This document shows, one piece after another, positions 7,000-9,549 of a stretch of 9,549 nucleotides of DNA. Below the pieces are notes generated by a model. That model did not search any database, was not told the origin of the DNA, and saw only the letters and a list, made by a program, of their open reading frames with translations. The stretch's first letter is position 1. Every line of letters begins with the position of its first letter. Source of the DNA: an uncultured Synergistia bacterium (lineage in GTDB: Bacteria > Eremiobacterota > SpSt-956 > JAKJGF01); the NCBI GenBank assembly GCA_937888925.1, contig CALARM010000704.1, positions 1 to 9,549 of the forward strand, in the 5' to 3' direction. Both the position numbers and the translations under genes were made by a program.

Positions 7000-7584
7000 G
7001 TGGCAGATACAGTAAAAAAATCAGAGAAAAAATTTACATATTCTGATTATGCTACCTGGCATGATGATAAGAGATATGAGATAATAAGCGGACAGGTTTA
7101 TACTATGGCGCCAGGTGCAAGTGATATGCATCAGGATGTATCTGTTCAACTGGTTGTAGAAATTGGGAGTTATCTTCGAGGTAAAAAGTGTAAAATTTAT
7201 CATCCCCCTTTTGATGTAATATTACCGGAAGATGGGGACACTCTTGAAACTGCAAAAAATATAGTACAGCCTGATATATTTGTTGTATGTGATAAAGAGA
7301 AAATAATACATAGAGGATGTTATGGTGCTCCTGATCTTGTTGTGGAGATCCTGTCGCCGTCAACAGCAAAGAGAGATATAAAAGATAAACGTAAGCTATA
7401 CCAGAGATCCGGTGTTAGAGAATACTGGATAGTAGATCCTGTTCATAAGACCGTGCAGGTTTATAAAGTTGATGAAGAGGGAAAGTATAGTTTCCCTGAA
7501 ACATATACAGAAGATGATAAAATTAAAGTAGGTATATTTAATGATGAACTGGAAATAGATCTCTCTGTAGTGTTTGTAAAATAA
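7000..7584 (+). CDS. Uma2-family (DUF820) PD-(D/E)XK nuclease-fold protein
   Basis: This 194-residue protein has the complete Uma2/DUF820 pattern: YEIISGQVYTMAPGAS (26-41), a His-Gln pair (44-45), PDIFVV with the PD dyad at 91-92, the active-site strand DLVVEILSPST (112-122, Glu116), and the hallmark DIKDKRKLYQRSGVREYWIVDP (126-147). These residues form a restriction-endonuclease-like PD-(D/E)XK site, and all look intact. The biological role of the family is poorly known; proposals include DNA cleavage linked to mobile elements or defence. The GTG start at 7000 fits the AGGAG at 6986-6990. The stop is one base before the ATG of the third radical SAM gene, so the two are almost certainly co-transcribed and probably translationally coupled. 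The protein may be an unrelated passenger or may be functionally tied to the radical SAM enzymes. Confidence 0.9.
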   Translation: MADTVKKSEKKFTYSDYATWHDDKRYEIISGQVYTMAPGASDMHQDVSVQLVVEIGSYLRGKKCKIYHPPFDVILPEDGDTLETAKNIVQPDIFVVCDKEKIIHRGCYGAPDLVVEILSPSTAKRDIKDKRKLYQRSGVREYWIVDPVHKTVQVYKVDEEGKYSFPETYTEDDKIKVGIFNDELEIDLSVVFVK

Positions 7585-7585
7585 T

Positions 7586-9355
7586 ATGTGTGATAAATTA
7601 TCTGAAACTTATATATATCTGTTTTTTTTACAGAGACTCCTTTTCAGAGATTCCTTTGAATTTATAGAGCCTCTGGGCTTATTCAGTCTTGCCGCTTTTA
7701 TCGAAGAAAAAGGTTATAAGGCTGCAGTTTTTTCAGGCACTTTAACAGAAGCTGTTTCTATTCTGGAAAGAGACATAGATAAAATAAGTGCCGTCGGCCT
7801 GTACTGTGACTTTGAAAATGTTTCTGCCGTAGAAAGTTTTAGCTCCTGTATAAAAGAAAGATGGAATATACCTGTCATAGTCGGAGGTCCTCAATCAGTA
7901 GCTCTCGGTAAAGAATTCCTTTCTGCTTCACGATGTGATATCATAGCCAGAGGTGAAGGTGAATATACTTTATGGTATCTTCTGGAGTATTTTTTCTATG
8001 GCAATAAAAAATTAACTGATATACCTTCTATTACTTATCTTGATGAAGATTCTAACCTCATAAAAAATCCTCAGGGAGAATTAATTAAAAATTTAGATTC
8101 CCTTCCTTTTCCGAAAAGTTCATGCTCTCTTACCGGTAAAAAGAATAATATTTCTATTATGACAGGGAGAGGCTGTCCCTTCAGCTGTGCTTTCTGTTAT
8201 CAGAGCGGTATTGAGAAAAATGTCAGACTGAGGAGTGTGGGGAGTGTTATCGAAGAAATAAAATACTGCCTTAAAGATAACCCTCACGCCAGATATATCT
8301 GGTTTGCTGATGATACCTTTACTCTCAATGAGAAACGTATGAAAGATTTCTGCAGGGAACTGTCGCTTTTGCGCCGCGAAAGGGATTTCGTATGGTTCTG
8401 TGAGGGCCATCCTGCCACACTGGTTAAATGGCCTCATATGATTAAAGAAATGGTTTCTGCAGGGCTTGTAAGAATGCAGATAGGTATAGAAACAGGCTCG
8501 AAATCTGTTATAGATAAATATAATAAAAAAACAACACTGGAAGAGATCGAAGAAGCTGTCAGACTCTGTCATGAAGCAGGTTTGCCCCAGTTGTGCGGAA
8601 ATATTATTATCGGAGGTGCCTTTGAAAATAAGGATACCCTTGAAGAAACTGCTGAATTTATAAAAAAAATTATGACTGTCGCCCCCGGCATGGTTGATAT
8701 AGGTCTGACTCTCTTTATGCCTTTTCCCTGTACTACTATGACAGATAATCCGGAAAAATTCGGTATGAAAATAATAGATAACATGGCTGTGACTTCTACA
8801 TGTGATTATCCTGTAGTGGAAACCGAAGAATTAAACCTTTTCGATATTGCCAGGGGAAGAAAAGAAGTTTTTTACTGCCTTTTAAAGACTATGAGAGATT
8901 TATTGAAAAAAGGGATGGTTCCCCATAAATATATTAAAGAACATTACAGGCTCAGTATTAACTATGGCATAGGCAGTTTCTGGCATAATGCCGTTTATGG
9001 TAAAGACACATTCCTTAACAGATATTATAAACTTTTAGTAAAAACCTCTGCAAAAACTATGGAAGATATAGGGGAAAAAGAATTGTACAGATGGAAACCT
9101 CTCCGTGTGTTTATGCTCTCCAATGCACTATCATGGGATAATTTTTCTCCTGATATTACAGGATATATCTTATCACCTCTTGAATATGAATTAATGCTCC
9201 TGTGCAGCGGAAAAATATCACTGGAAGAAATTATCGAGATTATCTGTGAAAAATTTAATCAGAGATTTGACAGCAGGCAGGAAGGTGAAGAACTGATATA
9301 TAATATTATTAAAAAATTTCAGAGAAAACACTGGATTGTTTTTGTACCTTCTTAG
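7586..9355 (+). CDS. B12-binding-type radical SAM enzyme, paralog 3 (589 residues)
   Basis: Layout as in the sister proteins: a cobalamin-binding-like domain (about 8-140, GGPQ at 100-103, GEGE at 123-126), a radical SAM core with cluster ligands Cys197, Cys201 and Cys204 in GRGCPFSCAFC, DDTFTLN at 242-248, GIETGS at 300-305, a single-copy helical linker (YGIGSFW at 460-466), and a PqqD/RRE-like tail (about 529-589: SPLEYELMLLCSGKISLEEI). Cys74 and Cys382 are shared with paralog 2 and missing from paralog 1. The ATG one base after the Uma2 stop has no Shine-Dalgarno site of its own, which points to translation coupled to the upstream gene; no other in-frame ATG lies near. Substrate and reaction are unknown. 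It is transcribed away from paralogs 1 and 2. Confidence 0.92.
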   Translation: MCDKLSETYIYLFFLQRLLFRDSFEFIEPLGLFSLAAFIEEKGYKAAVFSGTLTEAVSILERDIDKISAVGLYCDFENVSAVESFSSCIKERWNIPVIVGGPQSVALGKEFLSASRCDIIARGEGEYTLWYLLEYFFYGNKKLTDIPSITYLDEDSNLIKNPQGELIKNLDSLPFPKSSCSLTGKKNNISIMTGRGCPFSCAFCYQSGIEKNVRLRSVGSVIEEIKYCLKDNPHARYIWFADDTFTLNEKRMKDFCRELSLLRRERDFVWFCEGHPATLVKWPHMIKEMVSAGLVRMQIGIETGSKSVIDKYNKKTTLEEIEEAVRLCHEAGLPQLCGNIIIGGAFENKDTLEETAEFIKKIMTVAPGMVDIGLTLFMPFPCTTMTDNPEKFGMKIIDNMAVTSTCDYPVVETEELNLFDIARGRKEVFYCLLKTMRDLLKKGMVPHKYIKEHYRLSINYGIGSFWHNAVYGKDTFLNRYYKLLVKTSAKTMEDIGEKELYRWKPLRVFMLSNALSWDNFSPDITGYILSPLEYELMLLCSGKISLEEIIEIICEKFNQRFDSRQEGEELIYNIIKKFQRKHWIVFVPS

Positions 9356-9370
9356 AACGATTAATATCCT

Positions 9371-9386
9371 CGCGTTACGCGTTACG
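9371..9386. repeat. Short GC-rich tandem repeat
   Basis: CGCGTTA occurs twice in tandem, followed by CG, directly downstream of the third radical SAM stop codon. It also contains the palindrome CGCG-TTA-CGCG. It stands out in AT-rich surroundings and may be a protein-binding site; no function is known. Confidence 0.4.
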
Positions 9387-9402
9387 ATATAAACTGTAAA
9401 TA

Positions 9403-9432
9403 CTATGTAGTTATTTCCTGATAACTCCTTAG
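9403..9432. repeat. Imperfect dyad, operator-like
   Basis: AGTTAT (9409-9414) and ATAACT (9421-9426) pair across a 6-base loop, and after three mismatches CTA pairs with TAG at the outer ends. No T-run follows, so a terminator is unlikely; a transcription-factor dyad is possible. Confidence 0.35.
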
Positions 9433-9449
9433 TGCCGGCAGTAATAAAT

Positions 9450-9479
9450 AAGACAACGGATAATCTATAAATTTGTCTT
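9450..9479. repeat. Inverted repeat upstream of the truncated gene
   Basis: AAGACAA (9450-9456) and TTGTCTT (9473-9479) are exact inverted copies separated by 16 bases. This could be an operator or part of a structured leader. Confidence 0.35.
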
Positions 9480-9501
9480 CTCCCGTCACAGTTCACGGAG
9501 A
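9479..9501 (+). promoter_or_regulatory. Possible leader hairpin just before the ribosome binding site
   Basis: TCTCCCGT (9479-9486) can pair with ACGGAGA (9495-9501) through 7 pairs with one bulged C and an 8-base loop, ending 5 bases before the Shine-Dalgarno site. It may influence translation of the truncated gene. Confidence 0.3.
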
Positions 9502-9506
9502 CATTG

Positions 9507-9513
9507 AAAGGAG
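9507..9513 (+). promoter_or_regulatory. Strong ribosome binding site before a TTG start
   Basis: AAAGGAG, five bases upstream of TTG at 9519, is one of the strongest Shine-Dalgarno matches in the window. It is the main evidence for a gene running off the right edge. Confidence 0.65.
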
Positions 9514-9518
9514 ATATT

Positions 9519-9549
9519 TTGAAAGGCAAGATTTTACTTTTTAATATAT
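9519..9549 (+). CDS. Start of a probable fourth radical SAM paralog, truncated by the window end
   Basis: AAAGGAG at 9507-9513 sits 5 bases before a TTG start, and the ten visible residues are MKGKILLFNI. These align with residues 9-18 of the 662-residue paralog (LKGRIILFYI), where the first strand of the cobalamin-binding-like domain begins. The reading frame is open to the last base. With so few residues the family call is an inference supported by position next to three paralogs; the presence of a translated gene is better supported by the strong ribosome binding site. Confidence 0.5.
   Translation, partial: MKGKILLFNI

Noticed and set aside
9371..9386. Tandem CGCGTTA copies as a CRISPR or other repeat array.
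   Set aside because: Only two 7-base units without spacers.
9218..9529. A 103-codon minus-strand ORF spanning the end of the third radical SAM gene and the following gap.
   Set aside because: Most of it is antisense to the conserved C-terminal domain, and it has no family resemblance.

Overview
The window is AT-rich bacterial DNA with tightly packed genes, good Shine-Dalgarno sites and occasional GTG and TTG starts. It carries B12-binding-type radical SAM enzymes, a Uma2-family nuclease-fold protein and a secreted esterase. Together these suggest a low-GC, probably anaerobic bacterium. Nothing here fixes the phylum. There are no rRNA or tRNA genes, insertion sequences or CRISPR arrays.

Left part (1-2872): a 5'-truncated PQQ-type beta-propeller gene on the plus strand (2-874) converges, with a 3-base gap, on a minus-strand pair. 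That pair is a secreted or lipoprotein PHB-depolymerase-type esterase (2872-1904) followed 12 bases later by an unrecognised protein with about ten membrane spans (1891-878). The 218-base gap 2873-3090 holds a weak promoter candidate and a strong 14-bp hairpin whose T-run faces the plus strand.

Main part (3091-9549): a cluster of paralogous radical SAM genes. Two (6850-4862 and 4851-3091) form a minus-strand operon. A third (7586-9355) is on the plus strand, one base behind a Uma2-family gene (7000-7584). A fourth plus-strand reading frame, with a strong ribosome binding site and a TTG start at 9519, runs off the window. Its ten visible residues resemble the N-terminus of the same family. The operons diverge from a 149-base promoter region (6851-6999).

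Each complete paralog has an N-terminal cobalamin-binding-like Rossmann domain, a radical SAM core with CxxxCxxC, a helical linker, and a C-terminal tail of about 60 residues that resembles a PqqD/RRE winged helix. Such tails recognise leader peptides in some RiPP maturases, so a peptide- or protein-modifying system is a reasonable hypothesis. No precursor peptide is visible, so the substrate is unknown. The 662-residue paralog has a tandem duplication in the linker, and its two halves resemble different neighbours, which suggests local duplication and recombination. The multi-paralog locus is the most interesting part of the window.
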